Position numbers and translations under genes: made by a program
The notes under the pieces: model-generated
What the model was told of the DNA's origin: nothing
Database searches by the model: none
The model's input: only the letters and a program-made list of their open reading frames with translations
NCBI RefSeq assembly: GCF_000016505.1
Contig: NC_009706.1
Span: 3,348,001 to 3,412,000, forward strand
Length of the DNA stretch: 64,000 nt
DNA from: Clostridium kluyveri DSM 555
GTDB lineage: Bacteria; Bacillota; Clostridia; Clostridiales; Clostridiaceae
Direction of reading: 5' to 3'
In this document: positions 1-7,724 of the stretch, piece by piece
Layout of the letters: each line of letters begins with the position of its first letter
Numbering within the stretch: the stretch's first letter is position 1

Positions 1-122
1 TGCAGACATTTATTTTTAATTAACTTCTTTCCACATTTTGCACAAAAGTTGCATGGCATTTTATTTTTATGGCCACAATGAGGGCATTCAAACATTGTGG
101 AATATTTGGATTTATAAATCAT
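1..122 (-). CDS. Small zinc-ribbon protein (partial, C-terminus outside window)
   Basis: About 40 residues are visible. Two Cys pairs (CPHCG near residue 14 and CAKCG near residue 28) make a zinc-ribbon that probably binds one zinc. The start ATG at 122 overlaps the TGA of the upstream cytosine methyltransferase gene (ATGA) and follows a purine-rich AAGGTGTGGTGAAAC, which suggests translational coupling; a second in-frame ATG at 95 lacks a ribosome binding site. Function is unknown beyond the metal-binding look; such ribbons are common in phage early regions. Confidence 0.55.
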   Translation of the reverse strand, partial: MIYKSKYSTMFECPHCGHKNKMPCNFCAKCGKKLIKNKCL

Positions 123-994
123 GTTTCACCACACCTTTCTATATCTGCAATAGCTTTCAGTATGGGATATACCTGCTGTGGTACTACTGCGTTACCTAAG
201 GCTATACTTCTGTCCACCCTATCGGAAATCCCATCATCCACTCCAAGAACTGGGGATTCGGATATCTCCCAATAAGTTCTGGATGTTTCTCTCCTATGCT
301 TCCTGGAAGTACCTTGCCATGAGTTCCGTTCCTCTCTGACGGTGTCAACGCCCGAATAGGCTTGAAGTTTTGGGATGCTGTAGGAGTCGCATAAAAGTGT
401 CTTACAAAATCCCTCAAATTGTTTCTTGCTGTTCTTCCTGCTTTCCTTGATGCTTCTGGAGTTCTTCCCCCTTTGTTGTCTGCTGCTGTCGGAGTAGGCA
501 ACAATGAATATCCTTTCCCTTTTGTGCGGAGCTCCAACTCTGTTTGCTCCATAGCAGCACCATCCGACACTGTACCCCATCTTGGCCAGGTCCCTGAGAA
601 TTCCTCCAAAGAACCGTCCATTTTCACTTGATAATATCCCTGGTACATTTTCACCCAAAAACCATCTTGGCTTAAGAATGCGAATTCTCTCTGCTGTTTC
701 CGGCCACAAGTCACGTTCATCATTAGACGCCTTACGTTCTCCTGCAACGCTGTGAGGCTGGCATGGAAATCCTGCCGATAAAACTGTGACTTCTTGAATT
801 CCTCTTTCTCTAACAGATTCAACTGTAATACTTCTAACATCTTTCCACCTCTCTACATCCGGCCAATGTTTTTCAAGTACCCTTGTGGGGTAATCTGCAA
901 ACTCACACTGTCCTACTGTTTTGAATCCTGCCCATTCAGCAGCAAGATCAATTCCTCCTATTCCGGTAAACAAACTGAAATGTGTTAAATCCAT
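119..994 (-). CDS. DNA (cytosine-5) methyltransferase, phage type
   Basis: Transfers a methyl group from S-adenosylmethionine to cytosine C5, probably protecting phage DNA from host restriction. Visible motifs in order: motif I FTGIGGIDLA near the N-terminus, motif IV GFPCQPHSVAG with the catalytic Cys, motif VI GENV, motif VIII RERIF, and a C-terminal GNAVVPQQV motif X. At 291 residues it is short, with a small target-recognition region, as usual for phage enzymes. The start chosen is ATG 994 behind GGGGGTG; an earlier in-frame ATG at 1027 would add 11 residues with no clear ribosome binding site. No restriction endonuclease gene is beside it. Much of it is overlapped by another ORF in a different frame of the same strand. 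Confidence 0.9.
   Translation of the reverse strand: MDLTHFSLFTGIGGIDLAAEWAGFKTVGQCEFADYPTRVLEKHWPDVERWKDVRSITVESVRERGIQEVTVLSAGFPCQPHSVAGERKASNDERDLWPETAERIRILKPRWFLGENVPGILSSENGRFFGGILRDLAKMGYSVGWCCYGANRVGAPHKRERIFIVAYSDSSRQQRGKNSRSIKESRKNSKKQFEGFCKTLLCDSYSIPKLQAYSGVDTVREERNSWQGTSRKHRRETSRTYWEISESPVLGVDDGISDRVDRSIALGNAVVPQQVYPILKAIADIERCGET
202..840 (-). CDS. Overlapping-frame gene inside the cytosine methyltransferase
   Basis: A 212-residue ORF lies wholly inside the methyltransferase gene in another frame of the same strand. It has its own strong ribosome binding site, AGAGGTGG six bases before ATG 840. Its product has features I associate with phage proteins found next to or fused to cytosine methyltransferases: a KMYQGYYQVKMDGSLEEF/SGTWPRWG segment (residues about 65-90), LLPTPTAADNKGGR (about 113-126), and a C-terminal NPQFLEWMMGFPIGWTEV. 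Function is not known to me. The alternative is that it is a frame shadow of a conserved gene, but the separate ribosome binding site and full-length openness argue for expression. Confidence 0.55.
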   Translation of the reverse strand: MLEVLQLNLLEKEEFKKSQFYRQDFHASLTALQENVRRLMMNVTCGRKQQREFAFLSQDGFWVKMYQGYYQVKMDGSLEEFSGTWPRWGTVSDGAAMEQTELELRTKGKGYSLLPTPTAADNKGGRTPEASRKAGRTARNNLRDFVRHFYATPTASQNFKPIRALTPSERNGTHGKVLPGSIGEKHPELIGRYPNPQFLEWMMGFPIGWTEV

Positions 995-1072
995 ATCTAC
1001 ACCCCCACAACCTGCAAAACTCATCATACCTAAAACTTTCCCTTAGTTCGTTTTCATGCTTCTTCCATTTAA

Positions 1073-1393
1073 CTAGCACAAGGTAATCTGTCCCGTCGGC
1101 CACAACCCCTTTATGACTTTATATTTTCCACGACTGCGTTGCACCTTTAGAGTTATTTTCTCCCCTAGACTAAAATCCTTCTTCATCCTGCGAATACTTT
1201 CCGTACGGTAAAATGAATCTTTGGGAAGCGTAGGTAATTTACGCTGGATGGGCAAGCCCAGTTCGCCCCCTATCACACTCACAAGAGAAGTACTGCACCC
1301 TAATTTCTTCGCCATATACTTTTTAGGCATGATTTCCCAGTTGTCTCTTACAAAGTTCAGGTTTTCTTTTGTTCTTTTGAACGCAACTGCCAT
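1073..1393 (-). CDS. Phage protein with helix-turn-helix-like N-terminus
   Basis: 106 residues. The N-terminal half (NLNFVRDNWEIMPKKYMAKK followed by LGCSTSLVSVIG) looks like a Myb/HTH-type DNA-binding unit found in phage proteins that count or scan helices; the C-terminal half is basic and strand-rich. ATG 1393 is chosen because GGGGTGAT sits just upstream; the gene overlaps the end of the Dam-type methylase gene by a few bases of leader, so the two are probably cotranslated. No enzyme motif is visible. Role is unknown; a small DNA-binding regulator is the simplest guess. Confidence 0.6.
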   Translation of the reverse strand: MAVAFKRTKENLNFVRDNWEIMPKKYMAKKLGCSTSLVSVIGGELGLPIQRKLPTLPKDSFYRTESIRRMKKDFSLGEKITLKVQRSRGKYKVIKGLWPTGQITLC

Positions 1394-1398
1394 TTTTA

Positions 1399-2232
1399 TC
1401 ACCCCTCACACATTTTTAACTGCTCATTCACCCTCGGTCTATAATTCATCAAAATCAATTCTGTTCTCACAGGGCATTTATCTCCGTCAGCCCTATTTTT
1501 TATTTGGCTGGCCGTATGATATTCGTTTCGGTACCACCCCGAATACAAATTATCTATAAGTGGATCCGGATAATAACAAACCATAGCTTTGCCTTTTATC
1601 CCTTCAAGCACTTTCCTGAGCCTTATATGGTCCTTCTCTTGAAATCCTCCAAAGTACATGTCCTCATGCCCAAAATACGGTGGGTCTAAAAAAAATAGTG
1701 TATCTCTGGAATCATAAAACTTTATTACTTCTTCAAAGTCCCGACAAAGTATATTCCAGTTCTTTATTAATTCAGCCATCTTTGGGATTAACTCTGTAGC
1801 TGACATCAACTGTTTAGCTTTATTTGTTGTCTTTGAAAGACTCATTCCACTCTTGTATTTGCGTCCTCCTCCGCCGAAGCAAACCCTCATGAGGTAATAA
1901 AACCTGACTGCCGATTGGAGCTTATCCTCCGGCCATGGTTCCCATTTCCATTTCTCATACAGACTTTCCGAAAACGGAAGGGAGCTGCACTCTTTATAAA
2001 GGCTTTCTGGATTACCTTTTAGCATCATCATGTAATTTATCAATCTGTCGTTTATGTCATTCACTACTGTCATATTCGCAGGATTTACCGTTTCTTTGTA
2101 AAAAGTAACTGCTCCGGATCCAAAGAAAACATCCGCAAATATTTTATGTCTAGGCATAAGCTCCAGGTACCGTTCTTCCTTTCCATGCTTGCCACCAATC
2201 CACTTTATGTTGGTTAAATTCTTAAGTTTCAC
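1399..2232 (-). CDS. D12-class adenine-N6 DNA methyltransferase (Dam-like)
   Basis: Methylates adenine N6 in DNA using S-adenosylmethionine. The family's order is clear: IKWIGGKHGK near residue 9 and DVFFGSGAVTFYK near residue 35 form the AdoMet site, and FFLDPPYFGHEDMYFGG (about residues 180-195) holds the catalytic DPPY. The length, 277 residues, is normal. The start is GTG 2232 behind GGATGGTGGATA. It is the second methyltransferase in this early operon. Target sequence cannot be read from the gene; D12 enzymes often recognise GATC but many phage members differ. Confidence 0.92.
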   Translation of the reverse strand: MKLKNLTNIKWIGGKHGKEERYLELMPRHKIFADVFFGSGAVTFYKETVNPANMTVVNDINDRLINYMMMLKGNPESLYKECSSLPFSESLYEKWKWEPWPEDKLQSAVRFYYLMRVCFGGGGRKYKSGMSLSKTTNKAKQLMSATELIPKMAELIKNWNILCRDFEEVIKFYDSRDTLFFLDPPYFGHEDMYFGGFQEKDHIRLRKVLEGIKGKAMVCYYPDPLIDNLYSGWYRNEYHTASQIKNRADGDKCPVRTELILMNYRPRVNEQLKMCEG

Positions 2233-2297
2233 TATCCACCATCCTCACTTTCTAACAAATTCTCGCATCCTGTAATTATGCTCGGCGCCTTTAAAAA

Positions 2298-2465
2298 CTA
2301 TCTCATTGTTCTCTCTTTTTCCTCACGCATTATTAAACGCTTGTATAATATAAACTCTATTAAGCCTTCCCTAAGTTCTTCTACTGGAGCCCTTTCTATG
2401 TCTTTCACGCTTATTTCATTGCTTCCACCCTTCAGGTAATTATAAATCTGCCACCTATTTACCAT
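2298..2465 (-). CDS. Small phage protein, 55 aa
   Basis: Begins at ATG 2465, three bases after the dnaB stop codon, with AGGGG eight bases upstream. The product begins MVNRWQIYNYLKGGSNEISV and is rich in charged residues with a helix-turn-helix-like spacing. The close packing between dnaB and the Dam-type gene supports it as real. Not recognised; function unknown. Confidence 0.5.
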   Translation of the reverse strand: MVNRWQIYNYLKGGSNEISVKDIERAPVEELREGLIEFILYKRLIMREEKERTMR

Positions 2466-2468
2466 TTA

Positions 2469-3812
2469 CTATTCCCCTCTTCCAAATATTTCAGGGTTAT
2501 AACTCCCCTCATGAACATAGTCCAGTTCTCTAATCCTCTGGGTATTGCCATCCCAATACAATTTAACAGTTCCTGTCTTTCCATCCCTGCTCTTAGTTAC
2601 AATAGCTTCCATGATATTTTTTTCCTCTGTTTCTGCGTTATAGTATTCATCCCTGTACAGCATAATAACTATATCTGCATCCTGTTCTATTGACCCTGAT
2701 TCTCTTAGATCCGAAAGCATAGGTCTATGGTCCGATCTGGCCTCCGGTGCACGAGATAACTGGCATAAAACTACAATTGGTATTTTTAGTTCTTTAGCCA
2801 GATTCTTTAGTGCATCTGATATCCTGCTTAATTCCTGATTCCTGTTTTCACCCTGTCCCTGTATTTTCCCAATGTAGTCTATTACGATTAAATCCAGGTC
2901 ATATTGCAGCTTGGCTTTTCGGGATTTGGAACGTATTTCATTTACCGTCTGGCCACCTTTATCGTCAAAGTATAATTTCTGCTGGCATATGAAATTGGCA
3001 GCACTAGCAAGTTTATTCCACTCAGGTGAAGTCAATTCTCCGGTCTTTATTCTCTCAAGTGGTATTTTTGTTAAACTTGAAAACAACCTGTTCATCAGCT
3101 TTTCTTTGGTCATTTCAAGACTAAATACCAACACTGACTTACCCTGTTTTGCCACGTTTTCAGATATTTCAAGCATCATGGCACTTTTACCCATGCTGGG
3201 TCTTGCCGCAAGTATCACGTAGTCCCCTGGTTCCAGTCCTCCAGTCATGTTATCTATGGACTTTATGCCAGTTGCCAGGCCTGCCAATCCTCCGCCCTTA
3301 TTGTAATTTTCTTCTATTTTTTCATAGGCATTCATAGCAACTGTCTTGGCCGTGACTATCTCTGAATCCTTATAGCTGTTTATATCCAGAATCTTACTTT
3401 CTGCTTTATTTAAAATATCATCCACACTAGAGTTATTGCAGGCATCCAGCATCATTTCATTGGCTATTTTTATTATTTTTCTTTTATTGCTTTTGTCTTT
3501 TACTATCAAGGCGTACTCTTTTACGTTTGAAGTCGGAGTGTAGGCTCCCATAAGCTGTGACAGGTAAGTAATTCCCCCGATTTCTTTCAGCCCGTCTTTC
3601 AGCTGCTCACTCACTGTTAACAGGTCCATAGCTGCATTTTTTTCATGCAAATTCACTAGAGCTTTAAATATCACCTTGTGATTTTCTCTGTAAAAATCTT
3701 CAGGCGTAATTAATTCCAGAGCTATGTCCATGGCCTGATTATTGTTTAGTATAGTGCCTATAACTCCCCTTTCGGCCTCAATACTACTTGGCAAAGCTGT
3801 CACGTTATTCAA
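2469..3812 (-). CDS. dnaB: Replicative DNA helicase DnaB, phage copy
   Basis: Hexameric 5'-3' helicase that unwinds DNA ahead of the replication fork. The N-terminal DnaB domain (residues about 8-110) begins SSIEAERGVIGTILNN; the RecA-like domain holds Walker A ARPSMGKSAM (about 208), the helicase motif VIDYIGKI, and an arginine-rich SRAPEARSDHRPMLSDLRES stretch. 447 residues is normal. The start is TTG 3812 behind GGAGGTTAGAAA. It lies 3 bases after the replisome organizer gene, which probably supplies the loading function. As a prophage copy it should not be confused with the chromosomal dnaB. Confidence 0.93.
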   Translation of the reverse strand: MNNVTALPSSIEAERGVIGTILNNNQAMDIALELITPEDFYRENHKVIFKALVNLHEKNAAMDLLTVSEQLKDGLKEIGGITYLSQLMGAYTPTSNVKEYALIVKDKSNKRKIIKIANEMMLDACNNSSVDDILNKAESKILDINSYKDSEIVTAKTVAMNAYEKIEENYNKGGGLAGLATGIKSIDNMTGGLEPGDYVILAARPSMGKSAMMLEISENVAKQGKSVLVFSLEMTKEKLMNRLFSSLTKIPLERIKTGELTSPEWNKLASAANFICQQKLYFDDKGGQTVNEIRSKSRKAKLQYDLDLIVIDYIGKIQGQGENRNQELSRISDALKNLAKELKIPIVVLCQLSRAPEARSDHRPMLSDLRESGSIEQDADIVIMLYRDEYYNAETEEKNIMEAIVTKSRDGKTGTVKLYWDGNTQRIRELDYVHEGSYNPEIFGRGE

Positions 3813-3815
3813 TTT

Positions 3816-4754
3816 CTAACCTCCCCTGCACTTAGGACATTCCACCCATTCATTGTTTTGTCTCACCACTCCTTTACCTCCACAAACAGGGCAACACCCT
3901 TGATTTACAACCTTGTAAGATGGCGGTTTAGGAGCATTCTTTTCTTTCTTGGAAGTTCCACATTCCTCACTTTTTCCTTCCACAAGCCAATTTTTTAAAA
4001 TTTTCTCCATGTAGCTTAAAATAAATTTATTTTTGTTCTTGACCATAATCTGCATTGCTTCTTTGCACCAGTCATAGCCATAAGTGTTTATAAATATCTT
4101 TAAAGCTGCCAAGTGTGCAGTTATATTTTCACCTGGTTTCAGAACTTCCCAATATTTACAAAGTTCTAAAGCGTTATTATCGAGAGAGAGATCTTTTTTC
4201 TCTCTTCTCTCTCTCTTATTATCTAGATCTAGATCTTCTTCTCTCTCTCTCTCTCTTATAGCGTGACTGTCACGTGACATTTCGTGACTATCTTGTGACA
4301 TCACAATTTCCTCTCCTTCTGTCACGTTTTCTTCACTGTTTTTTGGCTCTTCCAGTAACTCCTGCTGTTTTTCTTTTTCCCTTTGCCTTCGTTTTCTAAG
4401 TCTATTTCCTTCTCTGATTTTATCCATACTTTCCACATTTTGATGTTTGTCCCAATTAGTTATTTTTAAATCGTTGTTTTCGGACCTTTGAATCATTCCG
4501 AATTTTTTCAAAGTATCCAAGGCAAGTCTTACAGTATTAAGAGGTCTATTAAAGATTGCCGATAACATCTCATCAGTGTAGGGTATATCCTCTGTAAGGA
4601 ATATATACCCTCCTGCATTTGTCTTGCCTGCCTGTACTAAAAGACGCATCCAAATGTAAAATATAGTGTCACGTTCAGGCATTGCATCTATTAATTTAAT
4701 TTTTTCATCATCAAACATTGTTGTTGTTATCTTGATCCACTTAATTTCTGCCAT
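3816..4754 (-). CDS. Phage replisome organizer / DnaD-like initiator
   Basis: 312 residues. The N-terminal 115 residues (MAEIKWIKITTTMFDDEKIK ... DWKH-like NWDKHQNVESMDKIREGNRL) match the phage replisome organizer N-terminal domain, a winged-helix unit that binds the origin. A highly charged linker (about 150-190) is encoded by GA-rich low-complexity DNA. A DnaD-like region (KYWEVLKPGENITAHLAALK to the NWLVEG segment) follows. The C-terminus carries two Cys pairs, CPVCGGKG and CPKCRGG, likely a zinc ribbon. Placed directly before dnaB, it most likely recruits helicase. ATG 4754 follows AAAAGGTGAGATT. Confidence 0.8.
   Translation of the reverse strand: MAEIKWIKITTTMFDDEKIKLIDAMPERDTIFYIWMRLLVQAGKTNAGGYIFLTEDIPYTDEMLSAIFNRPLNTVRLALDTLKKFGMIQRSENNDLKITNWDKHQNVESMDKIREGNRLRKRRQREKEKQQELLEEPKNSEENVTEGEEIVMSQDSHEMSRDSHAIREREREEDLDLDNKRERREKKDLSLDNNALELCKYWEVLKPGENITAHLAALKIFINTYGYDWCKEAMQIMVKNKNKFILSYMEKILKNWLVEGKSEECGTSKKEKNAPKPPSYKVVNQGCCPVCGGKGVVRQNNEWVECPKCRGG
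4179..4260 (-). repeat. GA/CT-rich low-complexity tract in replisome organizer
   Basis: Seen: on the plus strand runs of CTCTCTCT and AGATCTAGATCTAGATC-like repeats; on the coding strand these read IREREREEDLDLDNKRERRE, a charged linker. The tract keeps frame. It could slip in length between relatives. Confidence 0.7.
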
Positions 4755-4869
4755 AATCTCACCTTTTCTACTAAAATAAATTTATCTCTAACCCTATTGG
4801 ACATATTGGAATTTTAAGCAGTCTGCCAGATCGGTACCGGCAGTCCTGCTTTGCAATCCCTAAAGTATT

Positions 4870-5742
4870 CTAAACTTCCATATCTTCAGCAAATGGTGTG
4901 CCTTCATATATATCCTTATTATCTGATTCAACAAAATCATCATTCTTGTTGTCTTCATCCTTTGTGTTCAAAAGCATTGAGCATGCTTTTCTCATAGCAG
5001 GATCTTTTCCATTTTGAGCTAACCATTTTATATAATCTGGTGCAATCTTCATTATCTGGCCTAAAGTCTTACCTTTGTGTTTTCCGAATCTAACCTGAAT
5101 ATTAACTACTTCATCGGCTTTCATATTTTCAATATTTTCTCTTTCCTGGAACTGAGCCATATCTTCAATATCTTGAGTGAATATTTCCGAAAGACTTGCA
5201 ACGGTCAAAGTTGCATCTACCTGAGCTCTTTTCTTTGCCATCTTTAAAATGGTATTTGCCTGACTGCATATATCGTCATTTTCAACTTTATATTTCGTAT
5301 GTCCGTAGTTATCCACTTTACTTTTAACCGCATCTTTATCTATTCCCATAGGTAAATCATCTTCCTTTACCCATCTCCACCTATATTTATCTTCCTTGGA
5401 ATTACAGCTCCCGACTCCCTCAGTTATTTTCTGACCATTTTTTCTTAAGATGCACTTTATGGTATATGCAAATATTCCTTTATCATAATCCTCTATTTTT
5501 TCAATTATGTTATATTCACTCGTCAATCCCATAAGCATAAGTATTTTTTCTGCACCTGGTTTGAGGAGGGTGGGTTTTGTAACCCCTCCTATCTCCCCAT
5601 AGTCATGTCCGTTCTTTAATGTTTTTTGTATTATTGATTGGAACTGTGCTATCTTTCCTAGCGTATTCCTTACTTCCCCAATTTCCATGCTGTCCAGTAG
5701 ATTTAAAGCATGGTCCTGTCTTACCATCATTGTACTTTCCAT
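4870..5742 (-). CDS. Phage recombination-region protein
   Basis: 290 residues. The N-terminal two-thirds (AQFQSIIQKTLKNGHDYGEI, TLLKPGAEKILMLMGLTS, then ITEGVGSCNSKEDKYRWRWV and CSQANTILKMAKKRAQVDAT) resembles proteins found in phage recombination loci, where they sit beside single-strand annealing or exonuclease genes. The C-terminal part VRFGKHKGKTLGQIMKIAP is the GKHKGK-type motif seen in DUF3820-like and exonuclease-associated domains. The tail is acidic. It starts at ATG 5742 behind GGGAGATTTTATT. A role in homologous recombination or replication repair is inferred from context; I do not recognise a named family with certainty. Confidence 0.6.
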   Translation of the reverse strand: MESTMMVRQDHALNLLDSMEIGEVRNTLGKIAQFQSIIQKTLKNGHDYGEIGGVTKPTLLKPGAEKILMLMGLTSEYNIIEKIEDYDKGIFAYTIKCILRKNGQKITEGVGSCNSKEDKYRWRWVKEDDLPMGIDKDAVKSKVDNYGHTKYKVENDDICSQANTILKMAKKRAQVDATLTVASLSEIFTQDIEDMAQFQERENIENMKADEVVNIQVRFGKHKGKTLGQIMKIAPDYIKWLAQNGKDPAMRKACSMLLNTKDEDNKNDDFVESDNKDIYEGTPFAEDMEV

Positions 5743-5757
5743 AATAAAATCTCCCTT

Positions 5758-6246
5758 CTATCTAATTCTTAAACTTGTACCCTGCTTTATCTCTACACCA
5801 TCTATCTTTATATCCTGCTTAAGAGCTTCTAATATAGCCTTTTTATCGAGCTTATAAGGTTGAGGTACTTTATATTGTTCTGGAACAACATCTTCATTTA
5901 TTACATTCACACTAGGAGCATTTTTTTGAATCGCCAATGTAAACAATATGCCTTTTATCTTCTTCTTGCCTGTTGACTGCATTTGCTCATAAATATAGGT
6001 TTTTAAACCTTTCACTCTGTTTTCTACAACTCTTTTCCTCTCCTGAAGCCTTTCAATCTCCTTTTTAATTCCGTCCGCATCTGAATTCATGGAACTTATA
6101 ACCTTGGCCACATTTTCTGCTTTGGTATCAAATTCCTCCCCTATATTATCAAGAGCTTTTTTTATTTCCTCATTGGGCAGCTCTGGATTATCCAAGAGCA
6201 CCTGAATATTTTTATATCTTTCACTTATCTCATATAGCTTTGACAT
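5758..6246 (-). CDS. Siphovirus Gp157-family protein
   Basis: 162 residues, mostly a coiled coil: IKKEIERLQERKRVVENRVK then LKTYIYEQMQSTGKKKIKG and a beta-rich end (TLAIQKNAPSV, VPEQYKVPQPYKLDKKAI). This arrangement is typical of Gp157 (PF05565), first described in a streptococcal phage and found in recombination modules. The exact biochemical role is not established. It lies 15 bases upstream of the recombination-region gene, in the same operon. Confidence 0.85.
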   Translation of the reverse strand: MSKLYEISERYKNIQVLLDNPELPNEEIKKALDNIGEEFDTKAENVAKVISSMNSDADGIKKEIERLQERKRVVENRVKGLKTYIYEQMQSTGKKKIKGILFTLAIQKNAPSVNVINEDVVPEQYKVPQPYKLDKKAILEALKQDIKIDGVEIKQGTSLRIR

Positions 6247-6249
6247 TAT

Positions 6250-6492
6250 CTATTTAACCTCCATTTCCTTTAAAAAATTATCTATAAGTCTGTTTTGAAT
6301 TTCTGCTACATCTCTAAAACCTTTGTAATATCCTCTTTTATAGTCATCATCATTCTTACTGACATCTTCTGCATAGGATTTAATATGAATACTATTGTCG
6401 TTCCTGATACTCTTTAAAAATCCTATAAGCATATATTTGTCGGTGGCATCTTTATCATAAATTTCTAATTCTTCAGGATACAATTTCTCCAA
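6250..6492 (-). CDS. Small phage protein, 80 aa
   Basis: Starts with TTG 6492, seven bases after GGAGGGG, and ends three bases before the Gp157 gene. The sequence is acidic and lysine-rich, with a central YKRGYYKGFRDVAEIQNRLI helix. No signal peptide, membrane segment or catalytic motif. Not recognised; operon position suggests an accessory early function. Confidence 0.6.
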   Translation of the reverse strand: MEKLYPEELEIYDKDATDKYMLIGFLKSIRNDNSIHIKSYAEDVSKNDDDYKRGYYKGFRDVAEIQNRLIDNFLKEMEVK

Positions 6493-6617
6493 TTTCTACC
6501 CCTCCACAACTATTTACTTTTTCTATAGAAGCAATAAATCCTACTCACATAAATTACACTGCTACATAATATATAAAGAAATCGCTTATCATGCTCTCCT
6601 CTAATATTTGATTTTTC

Positions 6618-6640
6618 CCCCATTCTGCGATAGAATGGGG
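6618..6640. other. Perfect hairpin CCCCATTC/GAATGGGG
   Basis: An 8-bp GC-rich inverted repeat with a 7-base loop lies in the only sizeable gap of the early operon (6493-6682). A second small hairpin (ACCC...GGGT) follows at about 6660-6679 with T-rich sequence after it on the plus strand. No T-run follows on the minus strand, so it is not a clear terminator for the minus operon; it may be a processing or operator element. Confidence 0.4.
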
Positions 6641-6682
6641 ATAAGTTTAATTACTTTTGGACCCTCTGCAAAGGGTTCGTTT

Positions 6683-6982
6683 TTATTTTTGTGGCATTTC
6701 AAGTACTGGTTTATAGGTGATTTGTCTATTGCCTTGAAAACTTGCTGATATAAATGGTTTAGTATCTTTTCCTTCTGTACAATGTAAAATTTGATTCTGT
6801 ATATCATCTAATATTTCGATAGCCCTTTCTTTAGATTCATATTCCCCTAGAATGTCATAGTCATCTGATACATCACCCATGTATAAGACCTGATTAATAA
6901 TTCTAAACTTGCCTTGGTTTTTACATATATTAAGTCTTTTAGGTTCTACCAAACTCATTCTATCCTGTGCTCTTATCCACAT
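6683..6982 (-). CDS. Phage protein, 99 aa
   Basis: N-terminal MWIRAQDRMSLVEPKRLNI followed by a strand-rich region and ILGEYESKERAIEILDDI. I recognise this layout from many Firmicutes phage hypothetical proteins that start MWIRSQD and carry a YxTKERA helix, but no function is established. ATG 6982 is preceded by GAGGGATAGG, close but usable. It is directly downstream of the 46-residue gene, three bases apart. Confidence 0.65.
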   Translation of the reverse strand: MWIRAQDRMSLVEPKRLNICKNQGKFRIINQVLYMGDVSDDYDILGEYESKERAIEILDDIQNQILHCTEGKDTKPFISASFQGNRQITYKPVLEMPQK

Positions 6983-6985
6983 CTC

Positions 6986-7126
6986 CTATCCCTCCACAAA
7001 TATTTTTACTTCCTCAACTGTCAGTGCATCAATATCTTTAAAAGTCTCCCCAGATGCCGGATCATAAAGTTCTCCGTTATTATCCAGTTTACACTCTCTA
7101 AGTTTCTTTACTGTAAGTGCATCCAT
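6986..7126 (-). CDS. Very small phage protein, 46 aa
   Basis: ATG 7126 follows AAGGTGAA and overlaps nothing but the stop region of the YopX gene, two bases away. The product contains the same phrase twice: DALTVKKLRE at its N-terminus and DALTVEEVKI near its C-terminus, with a middle segment LDNNGELYDPASGETFKDI. The internal duplication and exact packing between two genes support it. Function unknown. Confidence 0.55.
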   Translation of the reverse strand: MDALTVKKLRECKLDNNGELYDPASGETFKDIDALTVEEVKIFVEG

Positions 7127-7127
7127 G

Positions 7128-7547
7128 TTATTCACCTTCTTTCAAAAGCTCTGGATTAGAATAAATGTTGCCTATAACTTCAAATGTTGTATTTGTGAAA
7201 CCATTAAGTTTTATAAAATCCCTATGATATCCCCAAATAACTCCAAAACAACATTCTTGATATTCTACCACTTCATTTCCACTTGCAATAATATCTCCTT
7301 TTATATGCCAGTTTTCAATTTCAATATGAAGAATATCTCCTTCATAAATCTCTACACCATTCTTATCCTTTAATCCTGTATATTGCATTAATTTATAATC
7401 TGCTCCACCATTCCATTCACAATCATCTATCTTTTCATAAAAGCATATTGAATCGTCGCCATTATCCTTATCAAATTTCAATTCTTCCCAATTAATAATT
7501 CTTCTTGCCTGTTCATCCCATGCACGAAACTTAATTTCTCTTCGCAT
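7128..7547 (-). CDS. YopX-family phage protein
   Basis: 139 residues with the YopX signature: IKFRAWDEQARRIINW at the start, then LMQYTGLKDKNGVEIYEGDI (about residues 78-98), and VIGNIYSNPELL at the end. The YopX fold (PF09643) is a small beta-barrel seen in many Firmicutes phages; its job is unknown. It lies in the same minus-strand operon. Start ATG 7547 is followed by a normal family N-terminus, so the start is secure. Confidence 0.9.
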   Translation of the reverse strand: MRREIKFRAWDEQARRIINWEELKFDKDNGDDSICFYEKIDDCEWNGGADYKLMQYTGLKDKNGVEIYEGDILHIEIENWHIKGDIIASGNEVVEYQECCFGVIWGYHRDFIKLNGFTNTTFEVIGNIYSNPELLKEGE

Positions 7548-7559
7548 CTGCTATGCCTC

Positions 7560-7709
7560 CTAACTCTTCTTAATCTCTAACTGCTTGTACACATCCTCCT
7601 GACACTTAACCTTTTCCACGCAAATTTCCGCAAGTTGAATACCTTCTCTTAAAAGCTCCCTAAGCCTCTTGTTTCCCCTCTGCAGCTTTACAAACTCCTT
7701 ATCTCGCAT
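7560..7709 (-). CDS. Very small phage protein, 49 aa
   Basis: ATG 7709 lies five bases after AAGGGG. The product is a lysine- and arginine-rich helix (MRDKEFVKLQRGNKRLRELL, then REGIQLAEICVEKVKCQEDV) that could form a coiled coil. It fits exactly between its neighbours. Not recognised. Confidence 0.5.
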   Translation of the reverse strand: MRDKEFVKLQRGNKRLRELLREGIQLAEICVEKVKCQEDVYKQLEIKKS

Positions 7710-7724
7710 TTAATCCCCTTCTTT

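Noticed and set aside
419-988. Plus-strand ORFs opposite the cytosine methyltransferase
   Set aside because: Shadows of the coding strand; no ribosome binding sites.
4179-4260. GA/CT-rich tract as a possible microsatellite or H-DNA switch
   Set aside because: It keeps frame and codes a charged linker that is common in replisome organizers; kept only as a low-complexity note.
6510-6635. Possible 37-residue membrane peptide from an ATG near 6,626
   Set aside because: Frame is open, but no ribosome binding site precedes the ATG and it runs through a hairpin; not enough support.
6601-6807. 68-residue ORF on the minus strand
   Set aside because: It overlaps the better-supported 99-residue phage gene in another frame, has no ribosome binding site, and its composition looks like shadow coding.
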